A stretch of 43,804 nucleotides of DNA, taken from positions 1 to 43,804 of the forward strand of contig NZ_JAHRCU010000029.1 in the NCBI RefSeq assembly GCF_019083995.1, given 5' to 3'. This stretch comes from Roseococcus sp. SDR (GTDB lineage: Bacteria > Pseudomonadota > Alphaproteobacteria > Acetobacterales > Acetobacteraceae). The first letter of the stretch is position 1. Each line of letters opens with the position of its first letter. A model generated the notes under the pieces. It was not told the DNA's origin. It saw only the letters and a list, made by a program, of their open reading frames with translations, and made no database searches. Positions 25,107-33,518 of this stretch are shown in pieces. Made by a program: the position numbers and the translations under genes.

Positions 25107-25913
25107 TTACTTGGTCACGAAGGCCTTCTCGACGACGTAGGTGCCGGGGGCATTGTTGGTGCCCTCGATGAAGCCGCGGGCTTCCAGCAGCGTCTTGCAA
25201 TCGGCGTTCATCGCCTCGCTGCCGCAGATCATCACGCGGTCATGCGCGGGGTCGAGCGCCGCGACGCCGGCCTGCTTCTCCGCCTCGCCGGTCTCCAGGC
25301 GCGTGGTGATGCGGCCCTGCACGGGGAAGGGCTCGCGCGTCACGGCGGGCAGGTAGATCAGCTTCTCCTGCACCATCTCGCCCAGCAGCTCATGCTCGCG
25401 CAGCTCGCCCGTGATGTAGTCGCGATAGGCGAGTTCCTTCACCTCGCGCACCGTGTGGGCCACGATGATCCGCTCGTAGCGGTCATAGACTTCAGGGTCC
25501 CGCATCAGGGACATGAAAGGGGCGAGCCCCGTGCCGGTGGCGAGGAACCAGAGGTTGCGGCCGGGCAGCAGGTTGTCCGGGATCAGGGTGCCGACGGGCT
25601 TGCGGCCGATCAGCACGCGCTCACCCACCTGGATGTGCTGCAGCCGGGAGGTGAGGGGGCCGTTCTGCACCTTGATGGAGAGGAACTCCAGGTGATCCTC
25701 CCAGGCGGGGCTCACCATGGAATAGGCGCGGGTCAGCGGCTTGCCGCCCACCATCAGCCCGATCATGGCGAATTGGCCGGAAGTGAAGCGCAGCGTCGCG
25801 TCGCGCGTGCATTTGAAGCTGAACAGGCTGTCGGTCCAGTGGTGCACCCAGGTGACCTCTTCGGCGAAGAAGCCCGGGGGTGCTGCGAGGATGGGGTCGT
25901 GATCGAGGTCCAT
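25107..25913 (-). CDS. fpr: Ferredoxin-NADP+ reductase
   Basis: This 268-residue FAD flavoenzyme exchanges electrons between NADPH and ferredoxin or flavodoxin. Features are the FAD-binding RAYSMVSPAWEDHLEF (R-x-Y-S), the NADP-binding ATGTGLAPFMSLMRDP, MICGSEAMNADCK and the short aromatic C-terminus YVVEKAFVTK of bacterial Fpr. The start at 25913 (MDLDHDPILA) is chosen; the in-frame extension upstream would run through the divergent GNAT gene. The 54-base gap to that gene must hold both promoters. Confidence 0.94.
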   Translation of the reverse strand: MDLDHDPILAAPPGFFAEEVTWVHHWTDSLFSFKCTRDATLRFTSGQFAMIGLMVGGKPLTRAYSMVSPAWEDHLEFLSIKVQNGPLTSRLQHIQVGERVLIGRKPVGTLIPDNLLPGRNLWFLATGTGLAPFMSLMRDPEVYDRYERIIVAHTVREVKELAYRDYITGELREHELLGEMVQEKLIYLPAVTREPFPVQGRITTRLETGEAEKQAGVAALDPAHDRVMICGSEAMNADCKTLLEARGFIEGTNNAPGTYVVEKAFVTK

Positions 25914-25967
25914 GCGGGGCGTTTTGCGGCCCGTGACAGGCGGGCGCAAGCGGGGAATGATGGGGAC

Positions 25968-26678
25968 ATGGCTGATTTCATCCCCCCGCATGACCCCGAG
26001 ACCGACCCGCCCGTGGGTCCCCGCGTGGACACCACGCCGCGGCCGCTCCCCGCGCGCATCCCGCACAAGGGCCGCAGCGTGGACCTCGAGGTGCTGCACA
26101 TGCGCCACGTGCCGGACCTCTGGCAGGCCGCGCAGAGCGACGCGACGGGGGCCAGCTGGGCCTATATGGGCTATGGCCCCTTCGCTTCGGAGGCGGCGCT
26201 GGGCAGCTTCATCGGCGGCTTTGCCACGACGCATGACCCGATCGCCTGGGCGGTGCGGCCGCACCGGACCGGCACGGTGGATGGCTGGCTGACGCTGATG
26301 GAGATCCAGCCGGCCCACGCGCATATCGAGCTCGGCAACATCTGGTTCAGCCCCCGCATGCAGCGCACCCGCGCGGCGACGGAGGCGATGTTCCTGCTGA
26401 TGCGCCACGCCATGGAGGATCTGGGTTACCGGCGCCTCACCTGGAAGTGCAATGCGCTGAACGCGCCCTCGCGCCGGGCGGCCAAGCGCCTCGGCTTCAC
26501 CTATGAGGGCACGCTGCGCGCGGTGCTGACGGTGAAGGGCCGCCGGCGGGACACCGCCTGGTTCTCCATCCTGGCCGAGGAATGGCCGGCGCGGGCGGCG
26601 GCCATTCAGGCCTGGCTGGATGATTCCAACTGGGATGCGGCGGGCCGGCCCAAAGCCTCCCTCATGGCCGCCGAATAA
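25968..26678 (+). CDS. GNAT family N-acetyltransferase (RimJ/RimL-like)
   Basis: This 236-residue acetyltransferase of the Acetyltransf_3 kind has AHIELGNIWFSPRMQRTRAATEAMFLLM for strand 4 and the acetyl-CoA helix, and RLTWKCNALNAPSRRAAKRLGFTYEG for the C-terminal core. In this subfamily acceptors are often protein N-termini or small amines. The start at 25968 (MADFIPPHDPE) is the first ATG after the divergent reductase. A stretch of prolines precedes the domain. The substrate is unknown. Confidence 0.87.
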   Translation: MADFIPPHDPETDPPVGPRVDTTPRPLPARIPHKGRSVDLEVLHMRHVPDLWQAAQSDATGASWAYMGYGPFASEAALGSFIGGFATTHDPIAWAVRPHRTGTVDGWLTLMEIQPAHAHIELGNIWFSPRMQRTRAATEAMFLLMRHAMEDLGYRRLTWKCNALNAPSRRAAKRLGFTYEGTLRAVLTVKGRRRDTAWFSILAEEWPARAAAIQAWLDDSNWDAAGRPKASLMAAE

Positions 26679-26741
26679 ACTGGCGGAGAGGCAACATTCG
26701 TTCTAGATTGCGTCATCGCAACGTCACACGGGAGACGTCAG

Positions 26742-26900
26742 ATGACGGGAATTGATTCGGGCGACGTGCTGGCCTGGGCCCTGATCGCGGCGGCGGCCGC
26801 CTGGGCGGTGACCGGGCGCCGTATGTCGCTGGGCCCGGCCCTGGCCGCCGCGGCGCTGGCCGCCATGGTCACCAAGGGCGCGCTGGTCGGCTTCGTGTAA
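26742..26900 (+). CDS. Small hydrophobic membrane protein (52 residues)
   Basis: The frame runs ATG to TAA with GGGAG 9 bases upstream. The predicted product starts MTGIDSGDVLAWALIAAAAA and ends TKGALVGFV. Two hydrophobic Ala-rich segments (about residues 8-25 and 29-50) are separated by the basic turn TGRRMS, giving a helical hairpin topology. No family is recognised. It lies between the GNAT gene and the phytase-like gene, and an inverted repeat follows it. High-GC alanine-rich frames can be fortuitous, but the ribosome-binding site and spacing favour a real gene. Confidence 0.5.
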   Translation: MTGIDSGDVLAWALIAAAAAWAVTGRRMSLGPALAAAALAAMVTKGALVGFV

Positions 26901-26908
26901 GGCCGCAT

Positions 26909-26929
26909 TGTTGACGCGGCCGCAACAAA
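26909..26929. promoter_or_regulatory. Inverted repeat TTGTTG-N9-CAACAA
   Basis: A perfect 6-bp dyad is centred in the 91-base gap between the small membrane protein and the phytase-like gene, with GCGGCCG in its spacer. It could be a weak hairpin or an operator; nothing else supports either. Confidence 0.25.
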
Positions 26930-26991
26930 TCCGTCGCGGACGCGTCATCGAGGGTTGCTAGGCGGGGGCCTCCATTCCGGAGGGTTCCCGC

Positions 26992-28371
26992 ATGCGCCGT
27001 CTTCTGCTCGCCACCACCGCTGTCCTGGGCCTCGCCCTGCCCGCCGCCGCCGATACGCGCTTCGAGGCGCGCCTCGCCGGCCAGGCCATCCTGCCCGCCG
27101 CCACCTTCCTCGCCCCTCCGGCCGATGCGCCTGAGTATTTCCGCCTCTCCGGCCGCTTCACCGGCGCGGGCAACGCCCGCAATGAGCTGGCCGGCAGCAT
27201 CCCGGGCGTGACGCTTCCGGGCTATGGGCCGCGCCCGACCGGCCTCGCCATGCCCTTCCCCGGCCAGCCGCTGCAGGGCTTTTCCGGCATCAAGCCGGTG
27301 GGCGATGGCAGCTATTGGGTGACGGGCGACAACGGCTTCGGCAACCGCCGCAACAGCCCCGACGCCCTGCTGATGATCCATCGCGTGCGGCCGAACTGGC
27401 AGAGCGGGGCCGTCGCGGTCGAGAACACCATCTTCCTCTCCGACCCCAACCGCGTCACCAGCTTCGTCATCCAGAACGAGGCGACGCCGACGCGCTACCT
27501 CACCGGCGCCGATTTCGACGTGGAGAGCATCCAGCCGCTCCCCGACGGCACCATCATGATCGGCGACGAATTCGGCCCCTATCTGCTGCATTTCGACGCC
27601 CAGGGCCGCCTGCTGCGCGTGATCGAGACGCGGATGGAGGGCGAGGTGCTGCGCACGCCGGACCATCACGCCAATCTGATCCCCGCGAACCCGACGGCCG
27701 GCGTCCCGCACCGGGTGCGCCGCTCGGGCGGCTATGAGGGCATGGCGCTGACGCCGGATGGCCGCACCCTCTGGGCGATGATGGAGCAGCCGCTCTTCGC
27801 GCCGAACAGCAATCAGCCGGAAGGCCAGTTCCTCCGCCTGCTCGAGTTCGACGTGGCGCGCATGGACTGGACCGGCCGCACCCTGCGCTACCGGCTGGAG
27901 CCGGGGGCGACCGCGATCGGCGACATCAACTTCATCGACGCGCGCCGGGCGCTCGTGATCGAGCGCGACAATGGCGAGGGTGATCCGGGCCGCGCCTGCG
28001 CCCAGGGCGTCGAGAGCACGCATGCCGCCCCCTGCTTCGCCATGCCGGCCCGCCTCAAGCGGATCTACCTGGTGGATTTCGGCGCGCCGGATGCCGAGGG
28101 CTTCGTCCGCAAGATCGGCCATGTGGACCTGATGGCGATCCAGGACCCCGAGCGTGTCGCGCGCCAGCGGGGCGACCGGGCGGCCGGCGCCAGCGACACG
28201 GTCTTCACCTTCCCCTTCTTCACCATCGAGAACGTGGCGATGGTGGATGCCGACCACATCATCGTCGGCAATGACAACAACCTGCCCTTCTCGGCCGGCC
28301 GCCACCTGACGCGCGCGGACGACAATGAGCTGATCCTGCTGCATGTGCCGGAGCTGCTGCGGGCACGCTGA
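26992..28371 (+). CDS. Exported phytase-like esterase family protein
   Basis: This 459-residue protein has a signal peptide (MRRLLLATTAVLGLALPAAA). Its mature region matches the esterase-like activity of phytase family, a beta-propeller fold. Repeating propeller-like blocks include DVESIQPLPDGTIMIGDEFGPYLLHFD, GGYEGMALTPDGRTLWAMMEQPL and FPFFTIENVAMVDADHIIVGNDNN. It would act in the periplasm, hydrolysing phosphate or carboxylic esters, probably calcium-dependent; the substrate is unproven. The ribosome-binding site GGAGGG lies 8 bases before the ATG. Confidence 0.82.
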   Translation: MRRLLLATTAVLGLALPAAADTRFEARLAGQAILPAATFLAPPADAPEYFRLSGRFTGAGNARNELAGSIPGVTLPGYGPRPTGLAMPFPGQPLQGFSGIKPVGDGSYWVTGDNGFGNRRNSPDALLMIHRVRPNWQSGAVAVENTIFLSDPNRVTSFVIQNEATPTRYLTGADFDVESIQPLPDGTIMIGDEFGPYLLHFDAQGRLLRVIETRMEGEVLRTPDHHANLIPANPTAGVPHRVRRSGGYEGMALTPDGRTLWAMMEQPLFAPNSNQPEGQFLRLLEFDVARMDWTGRTLRYRLEPGATAIGDINFIDARRALVIERDNGEGDPGRACAQGVESTHAAPCFAMPARLKRIYLVDFGAPDAEGFVRKIGHVDLMAIQDPERVARQRGDRAAGASDTVFTFPFFTIENVAMVDADHIIVGNDNNLPFSAGRHLTRADDNELILLHVPELLRAR

Positions 28372-28437
28372 GGCGCCCTCACTTGGCGCGCCCCGGCCGC
28401 GCATCTAGCATGGCCGGGTCCTGCCAGGGGTTCCGCC

Positions 28438-29640
28438 ATGACGATCTCCGATGATGTGAAGGCCTTCATTCCGGGCGAGCGCGTCACTCACGCGCCGCTC
28501 GGCTCCGGCGTGCTGGATGGCCTCACCTTCGCCGTGAAGGACCTGTTCGACGTGGCGGGGTCCGTCACCACCTATGGCAATCCGGATTGGGGCCGCACGC
28601 ATCCCGTCGCAGCCGCCACGGCGCCGGCCGTCATGGCGCTGCTCGAGGCGGGCGGGCGGCTCGTCGGCAAGACCAAGACGGTCGAGCTCGCCTATGGCCT
28701 GACGGGCGAGAATGTCTGGCATGGCACGCCGATCAACCCGAACGCGCCGGATCGCTTCCCGGGCGGTTCCTCCTGCGGCTCGGCCGCCGCCGTGGGTGCC
28801 GGCCTCGTGGATTTCGCGCTGGGTTCGGATACGGGCGGCAGCGTGCGCATTCCGGCCAGCTATTGCGGCGTCTTCGGCATCCGGCCGAGCTGGGGGGCGG
28901 TGTCGCTCGCTGGCGCCTGCGGCCTGGGACCGAGCTTCGACACCTGCGGCTGGTTCGCGCGGAAGGCGAGCGTGCTGCAGGCGGTGGGCGATGCGCTGCT
29001 GCCCGAGGACACGCTGCCCAATGTCGCGCAGCTGGCGCCGCTGCTGAAGCCGCAAAGCGTCTGGATGAACGCGGACCCCGCCACGGCGAATGCGCTCCTG
29101 CCGGCGCTGGAGGCGGTGGAGCGCGTGACCGGTACGGGCACGGCGGTGCGCGTCGAGGGGCCGACCAACATCCTGGCCATGACCTATGAGAATTTCCGCT
29201 GCGCCCAGGCGCAGGAGGCCTGGGCCACGCTGGGCAGCTGGATCGTCGCGACCGATCCGCAATTCGGCCCCGGCGTGAAGGAACGCTTCGAGGCGGCGCG
29301 CGACATGGACCCCGCCAAGGCCGCCGCCGGCCGCGCCTTCCGCAAGCGCTTCTCGGTGCGCATCCGCTCTCTGCTCGCGGGCGGCGCGGTCTTCGCCTTC
29401 CCGACCTCGCCCTTCCCCGCGCCGCGTCTCACCGCCTCCCAGGCGGAGCAGAACGCGGTGCGCGAGCGCAGCATGGGCGTCACCGCCCTCTCCGGCCTCG
29501 CGGGCCTCTGCGAGGTGACCATCCCGGCGGGCCGCGTGGATGGCGCGCCGGTCGGCCTCTCGCTGGTGGCCGCGCCAGGGCGGGACCGCGCGCTGCTCGA
29601 CCTCGCGGTGCGGGTCTCGGCGGAGCTTGGCCTCGCATGA
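28438..29640 (+). CDS. Amidase (amidase-signature family)
   Basis: This 400-residue amidase has the Ser-cisSer-Lys triad: K34 in FAVKDLFD, S111/S112 in FPGGSSCGSAAAV, and nucleophile S135 in SDTGGSVRIPASYCG. It is somewhat shorter than the common 450-500, similar to the AtzF/indoleacetamide hydrolase-like short group. It hydrolyses an amide to acid and ammonia. Its stop overlaps the following GNAT start (ATGA), so the two are translationally coupled. Confidence 0.92.
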   Translation: MTISDDVKAFIPGERVTHAPLGSGVLDGLTFAVKDLFDVAGSVTTYGNPDWGRTHPVAAATAPAVMALLEAGGRLVGKTKTVELAYGLTGENVWHGTPINPNAPDRFPGGSSCGSAAAVGAGLVDFALGSDTGGSVRIPASYCGVFGIRPSWGAVSLAGACGLGPSFDTCGWFARKASVLQAVGDALLPEDTLPNVAQLAPLLKPQSVWMNADPATANALLPALEAVERVTGTGTAVRVEGPTNILAMTYENFRCAQAQEAWATLGSWIVATDPQFGPGVKERFEAARDMDPAKAAAGRAFRKRFSVRIRSLLAGGAVFAFPTSPFPAPRLTASQAEQNAVRERSMGVTALSGLAGLCEVTIPAGRVDGAPVGLSLVAAPGRDRALLDLAVRVSAELGLA

Positions 29641-30155
29641 TCATTCGCGACGCGACCGCGGCCGATCTCGACGCCATCACGGCGATCTACGCGCATCATG
29701 TGCGGACCGGCACCGGCACCTTCGAGGAGACGCCGCCCGATGCGGCCGAGCTCGGCCAGCGCATGGCGAAGGTGCAGGCTGCGGGCTGCGCCTGGCTGGT
29801 GGCGGAGAATGAGGGCTGGATCGTGGGCTATGGCTACTACGCCCAGATCCGCGACCGCAGCGCCTATCGCTTCACGGCGGAGGACAGCATCTATGTGCGC
29901 GACGACGTGCGCGGCATGGGTGTGGGCAAGGCGCTGGTGCAGGCGCTGATCGAGCACGCCACCGCGCGCGGCTTCCGCCAGATGATCGCGGTGATCGGCG
30001 ACAGCGAGAATGTCGGCTCCATCGGGCTGCATTCCTCGCTCGGCTTCCGACAGGTCGGCACGATGAAGGCCGTCGGCCTCAAATTCGGCCAATGGGTCGA
30101 TGTGGTGACGATGCAGCGCGCGCTCGGCGAGGGCGAACGGACGTTGCCAGATTGA
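29637..30155 (+). CDS. GNAT N-acetyltransferase, phosphinothricin-acetyltransferase-like
   Basis: This 172-residue protein matches the Pat/Bar/YncA type: MIIRDATAADLDAITAIYAHHVRTGTGTFEETPPD, then YGYYAQIRDRSAYRFTAEDSIYV and the acetyl-CoA loop VRGMGVGKALV. Related enzymes acetylate phosphinothricin, methionine sulfone or sulfoximine. It is coupled to the amidase gene. It ends at a 40-bp extragenic repeat. Confidence 0.9.
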   Translation: MIIRDATAADLDAITAIYAHHVRTGTGTFEETPPDAAELGQRMAKVQAAGCAWLVAENEGWIVGYGYYAQIRDRSAYRFTAEDSIYVRDDVRGMGVGKALVQALIEHATARGFRQMIAVIGDSENVGSIGLHSSLGFRQVGTMKAVGLKFGQWVDVVTMQRALGEGERTLPD

Positions 30156-30195
30156 GCATGATCCGCGGAGGCGGCACGCCGAAGCGGTGAATCAT
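30156..30195 (+). repeat. 41-bp-family extragenic repeat, copy 3 (40 bp)
   Basis: It matches the consensus of copies 1 and 2 with one base missing in the loop of the inner GGCG/CGCC stem. It sits directly after the GNAT stop, between convergent genes, where it could also act as a transcript end structure. Confidence 0.75.
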
Positions 30196-30211
30196 CCTCG
30201 AAGCCAGGCAC

Positions 30212-30231
30212 GCATGATCCGCGGAGGCGGC
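30212..30231 (+). repeat. Half copy of the 41-bp-family repeat
   Basis: The 20 bases GCATGATCCGCGGAGGCGGC are identical to the left half of copy 3 (30156-30175). The right half is absent, replaced by the end of the glycosyltransferase gene. Confidence 0.7.
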
Positions 30232-30237
30232 CCGTGC

Positions 30238-31305
30238 TCAGCCGAGGCCGAGCGCGCGCAATTCCGAGATCGCGGCCCGCACCGGCGTGAAGCCGGAGAC
30301 GGCCTCCAGCGCGGCGAGGCGCATCCGGCGGTATTCGGCCTCCGAGAGGGAGAGCATGCGGCGGATCGCATTGGCCACCGCAGCGTCATCCGTGGTGTCG
30401 GCCAGGAAGCCGCTCTCGCCATCGGCGATGAAGTCCACCGCACCGCCGAGCGCGGGGGCGAGAACGACGGCGCCGCAGGCCATCGCCTCGGCGGCGGTGC
30501 GGCCGAAGCCCTGGTAGTCGGAGAGGTCGAGGAAGATGTCGGTGGCGCGCAGCAGTTCGGCCACCTCGGTCTGCTTGAGGCGGCCGGCCAGTTTCACGCC
30601 ATCGGGCAAGGCGAGGTCATGCGCCGCCAGTTCCTCCGCCTCGCAGCCGAAGGCGGTCAGCGCCACGGGGCCGAATTCGCCGGCGGCGAGGCGCGCCAGC
30701 ATGCGCAGGGTGCGGCGCGGCGCGCGGCGGGGCGTGGCGGGGCGTACCATGGCGACGACGTGCCGGGCGGGTGCGGGGGCGCGGCGCACCGGGCGGTAGA
30801 TGCCGTGATCCACACTCGGCACCACCAGCGCCGCCGCGTGGCCGTGCGCCGCCTCGACCATGCCGGCCAGCCAGCGCGTCTTGGCGAAATGGGTGCAGTC
30901 GCGCAGCACCGCATAGCTGGCGATGGCCAGCGCATGCTCGGTGCTGCCGGCGCGGTAGAAGAGCGGCTCGTAGTCCTGGACGTAATAGGCGTGGCGGAAG
31001 CCGAGGCCGCGCGTCGTCTTGTGCGCGTCCGCGATGGCATGGGCCGAGGTGTTGGTGGTCGCCACCGCCACGTCGGTCTCGGCCAGCAGCGCCGCCAGTT
31101 CGCGGGCGCCGTCGAAGCTTGCCACGCCGCCGTCTTCCACCCAGGGGAAGCGGTCATAGGCGGCGCGGAAATACGGGGCATTGGCCTGGTTGACCAGGAT
31201 GCGCGCCTCGACGCCGAGGTCGCGCATGGCATCCACCTCCTGCACCACGGAATGCGCGCCGCCGCCGCCGCCACCCACCGGAAGAACGAAGGAAACGCCC
31301 GCCAT
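30238..31305 (-). CDS. Glycosyltransferase family 4 (WsaF-like)
   Basis: This 355-residue GT-B enzyme begins SFVLPVGGGGGGAHSVVQEVDAMRDLG, a glycine-rich N-terminal loop. The mid-block YYVQDYEPLFYRAGSTEHA is typical of WsaF-like rhamnosyl/glycan transferases. The sugar-nucleotide motif is in the C-domain (DLSDYQGFGRTAAEAMACGAVVLAP, E-x7-E-like). The start at 31305 lies two bases after the upstream gene's stop, so it follows the 653-residue GT2 gene in an operon. It probably adds a sugar to a surface polysaccharide. Confidence 0.85.
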   Translation of the reverse strand: MAGVSFVLPVGGGGGGAHSVVQEVDAMRDLGVEARILVNQANAPYFRAAYDRFPWVEDGGVASFDGARELAALLAETDVAVATTNTSAHAIADAHKTTRGLGFRHAYYVQDYEPLFYRAGSTEHALAIASYAVLRDCTHFAKTRWLAGMVEAAHGHAAALVVPSVDHGIYRPVRRAPAPARHVVAMVRPATPRRAPRRTLRMLARLAAGEFGPVALTAFGCEAEELAAHDLALPDGVKLAGRLKQTEVAELLRATDIFLDLSDYQGFGRTAAEAMACGAVVLAPALGGAVDFIADGESGFLADTTDDAAVANAIRRMLSLSEAEYRRMRLAALEAVSGFTPVRAAISELRALGLG

Positions 31306-31307
31306 CT

Positions 31308-33269
31308 TCAATTCAGCTCCGCCGCGAGGTTGCTCAGCCGGGCACGCAGGCGCCCCAGCGGCGCGCAATCCTGCATGATGCGCTCCAGCGCCGGCACGAT
31401 GACGCCGGAATGCTTGTTCGTCATCTCGAGCCCGCCCTGGCGGGAGAGGCGTGTGCGCTCGACCTGGCCGAAGGTGACGCTCTTGTGGTGGAAGACGAAG
31501 CAGTCATCCGCCAGGGTCAGCCGGAAGCCCGCCTGGCGCGCGCGCAGGCAGAGGTCGGTCTCCTCGCCATAGCCGGTGGGGAAGGCGTCCTCGTCATAGA
31601 GGCCCACGCGATCGAAGACCGCGCGCGCGATCAGCGTGCAGAAGCCGTTCAGCACCGGGAATTCCGGATAGGCGCGCTCCGAGACCTCGTCGAGGATGGC
31701 CTGCAGGCGCTCCAGGTGGCGGGGCTCGATCAGGGCGTTGGTGGACCAGGCGCCATCCGGCCGCTTGGCGGCCGGGATGCTCTGCCAGGTGGCGGCGTTG
31801 GAGAGCGGGCCCACCATGCCGGTGCCCGGCCGCGCCTGGGCGGCGGCGTGCAGCCGGTCGAGCCAGCCCTTCGAGACCAGCGTGTCGGAGTTCAGCACCA
31901 CCACCCAGTCGGCGCCGGTCAGCAGCACGCCCTCGTTGATGGATTTGGTATAGCCACGGTTGATGTCCCGGCGGTGCAGGATGAAGCGCGGATCGGCCGC
32001 CGCCTCGGCGCGCAGCATCTCGGCCGTGAAGTCGCGGCTGCCGTCATCCACCATCACCACCTGCATGGGGCCGGTGGCGGCGGCGCGCAGCGCGTGCAGG
32101 CAGGCGCGCACCTCGTCATGGCCGTTGTAGACGGGCAGGATCACCTGGGTGAAGGGATGCGCCTGGGCCGCCGGCCGCGCTGCCTGGGCAAGGGGCGGCG
32201 GCGCCTGCCACAGGCCGGGCAGCAGCGGGTGCGCCTCGCGCCGGGCCTCGCCATGCACGCGCACGAAGCCCACGGCATGGGCGAAGGCGCCGTCCAGCCG
32301 CGCATCCTCGAAGCGGGCCGGCTGCGCCAGGGGGTCGGGGGCGGGGCCGGGCAGCCGGGCGGAAAGACCCTTGGCGGAAAGCGCGGCGAGGCCGAGCCAG
32401 AGATTCCCCTCGGCCAGCAGCGCGGCCTCCTCCGCCGTCAGCTCGAAGCTGACCGGGTGATCGGTGGGGCGGCGAAACAGCGTGCCCCGCCGCAACCGCC
32501 GCAGCGTGTGGAACGCCGGCCCTTCCCGCCGCTCCAGGGTGACGTCGAAGCGCGCCTTCACATGGGCTTCCGTGGCTTCGGGCAGCCAGGCGGTCACCTC
32601 GCGCTCCATGTGATGGCCGGCGGGGACCGGGCCATCGGCGGCGTCGAGGCGGAGATACAGCCGGATGGCAGGTGCCACCACATCCGCGAGGAGGCGCACG
32701 CCCCGGCGCAGCGCATCGGGCCCTTCCGCCAGATCGGCCAGAAGCTCGGAGCGGAGATGGGCGGCGGGCGCCATGGCCTCGGCCAGCATGCCCTCGGCGA
32801 TGGGCAGCAGGCCGGTCGCGGCGCGGGTGACCGCCAGGCCGTCGGGCCAGCGCAGCCCCACGGCCGGCGCCTCCTCCGGCGCCTCCACGGGCAGCGCGGC
32901 CGGCAGGGGGGGCGCGGCGAGGGTGACGGGCGAACCATCGAGCTCCCGCCCGGAGATCATGTGGAAGGCGCGGACCCGGCGGGTCACGCCGTCGCGCAGG
33001 CTGTGCGGCAGGGACCAGCTCAGGCGGAAGCGGCCTTGCGAATCGCGTGGCGGCGCGGCGGTGACGATGCGGGTCGAGCCGCCCTCGACATCCAGGCCGA
33101 TCTCGGGTGGCGCCTCGGGCGACAGCGGATCGGGTTCGGCCCAGCCGATCAGGCCGGCATCGCCAGCCATCGGCCGGACCTCGCCGCCGGCCGGGGGCAT
33201 GATGTCCGGGTTGGCCTCTCGGGTCTCGGCGCTGCCATCCATCCGCTTGGGTGCCATCTCCGCGTGCAT
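31308..33269 (-). CDS. Large glycosyltransferase, family 2 domain with unassigned N-terminal half
   Basis: This is a 653-residue protein. Residues from about 340 onward form a GT-A/GT2 domain: FTQVILPVYNGHDEVRACL, VMVDDGSRDFT, INRGYTKSINEGV, the metal-binding VVLNSDT, and YGEETDLCLRARQAGF with the catalytic acid. Residues 1-340 show no motif I recognise; part looks like beta-strand-rich binding sequence. There is no signal or membrane helix. The start at 33269 (MHAEMAPKR) has AGG about nine bases upstream; 33257 and 33242 are alternatives. It is divergent from the 33519 gene. Confidence 0.83.
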   Translation of the reverse strand: MHAEMAPKRMDGSAETREANPDIMPPAGGEVRPMAGDAGLIGWAEPDPLSPEAPPEIGLDVEGGSTRIVTAAPPRDSQGRFRLSWSLPHSLRDGVTRRVRAFHMISGRELDGSPVTLAAPPLPAALPVEAPEEAPAVGLRWPDGLAVTRAATGLLPIAEGMLAEAMAPAAHLRSELLADLAEGPDALRRGVRLLADVVAPAIRLYLRLDAADGPVPAGHHMEREVTAWLPEATEAHVKARFDVTLERREGPAFHTLRRLRRGTLFRRPTDHPVSFELTAEEAALLAEGNLWLGLAALSAKGLSARLPGPAPDPLAQPARFEDARLDGAFAHAVGFVRVHGEARREAHPLLPGLWQAPPPLAQAARPAAQAHPFTQVILPVYNGHDEVRACLHALRAAATGPMQVVMVDDGSRDFTAEMLRAEAAADPRFILHRRDINRGYTKSINEGVLLTGADWVVVLNSDTLVSKGWLDRLHAAAQARPGTGMVGPLSNAATWQSIPAAKRPDGAWSTNALIEPRHLERLQAILDEVSERAYPEFPVLNGFCTLIARAVFDRVGLYDEDAFPTGYGEETDLCLRARQAGFRLTLADDCFVFHHKSVTFGQVERTRLSRQGGLEMTNKHSGVIVPALERIMQDCAPLGRLRARLSNLAAELN

Positions 33270-33518
33270 GTCGGCGCCTGAAACGTCAGCGCGCCCGGTG
33301 ATGGGGAAAGCTAGCGTACCCCCGCGGCGAGGGGATAGCATCGAGCCCGCGGCCACGGAAGCAGGACCCCGCCTTGCACATGGGTTGTCCGCAGGGCCGC
33401 CGCGCCGCTTGAGCCGCATCCGGGGCAGGGATACACGGGAAACATCACTGATCGCCGAAGAGAGGGGGTTCTCCTGGACCAGGATGCGCCTGCCGGCCTC
33501 GCGCCGCTCCGCCTGCTG

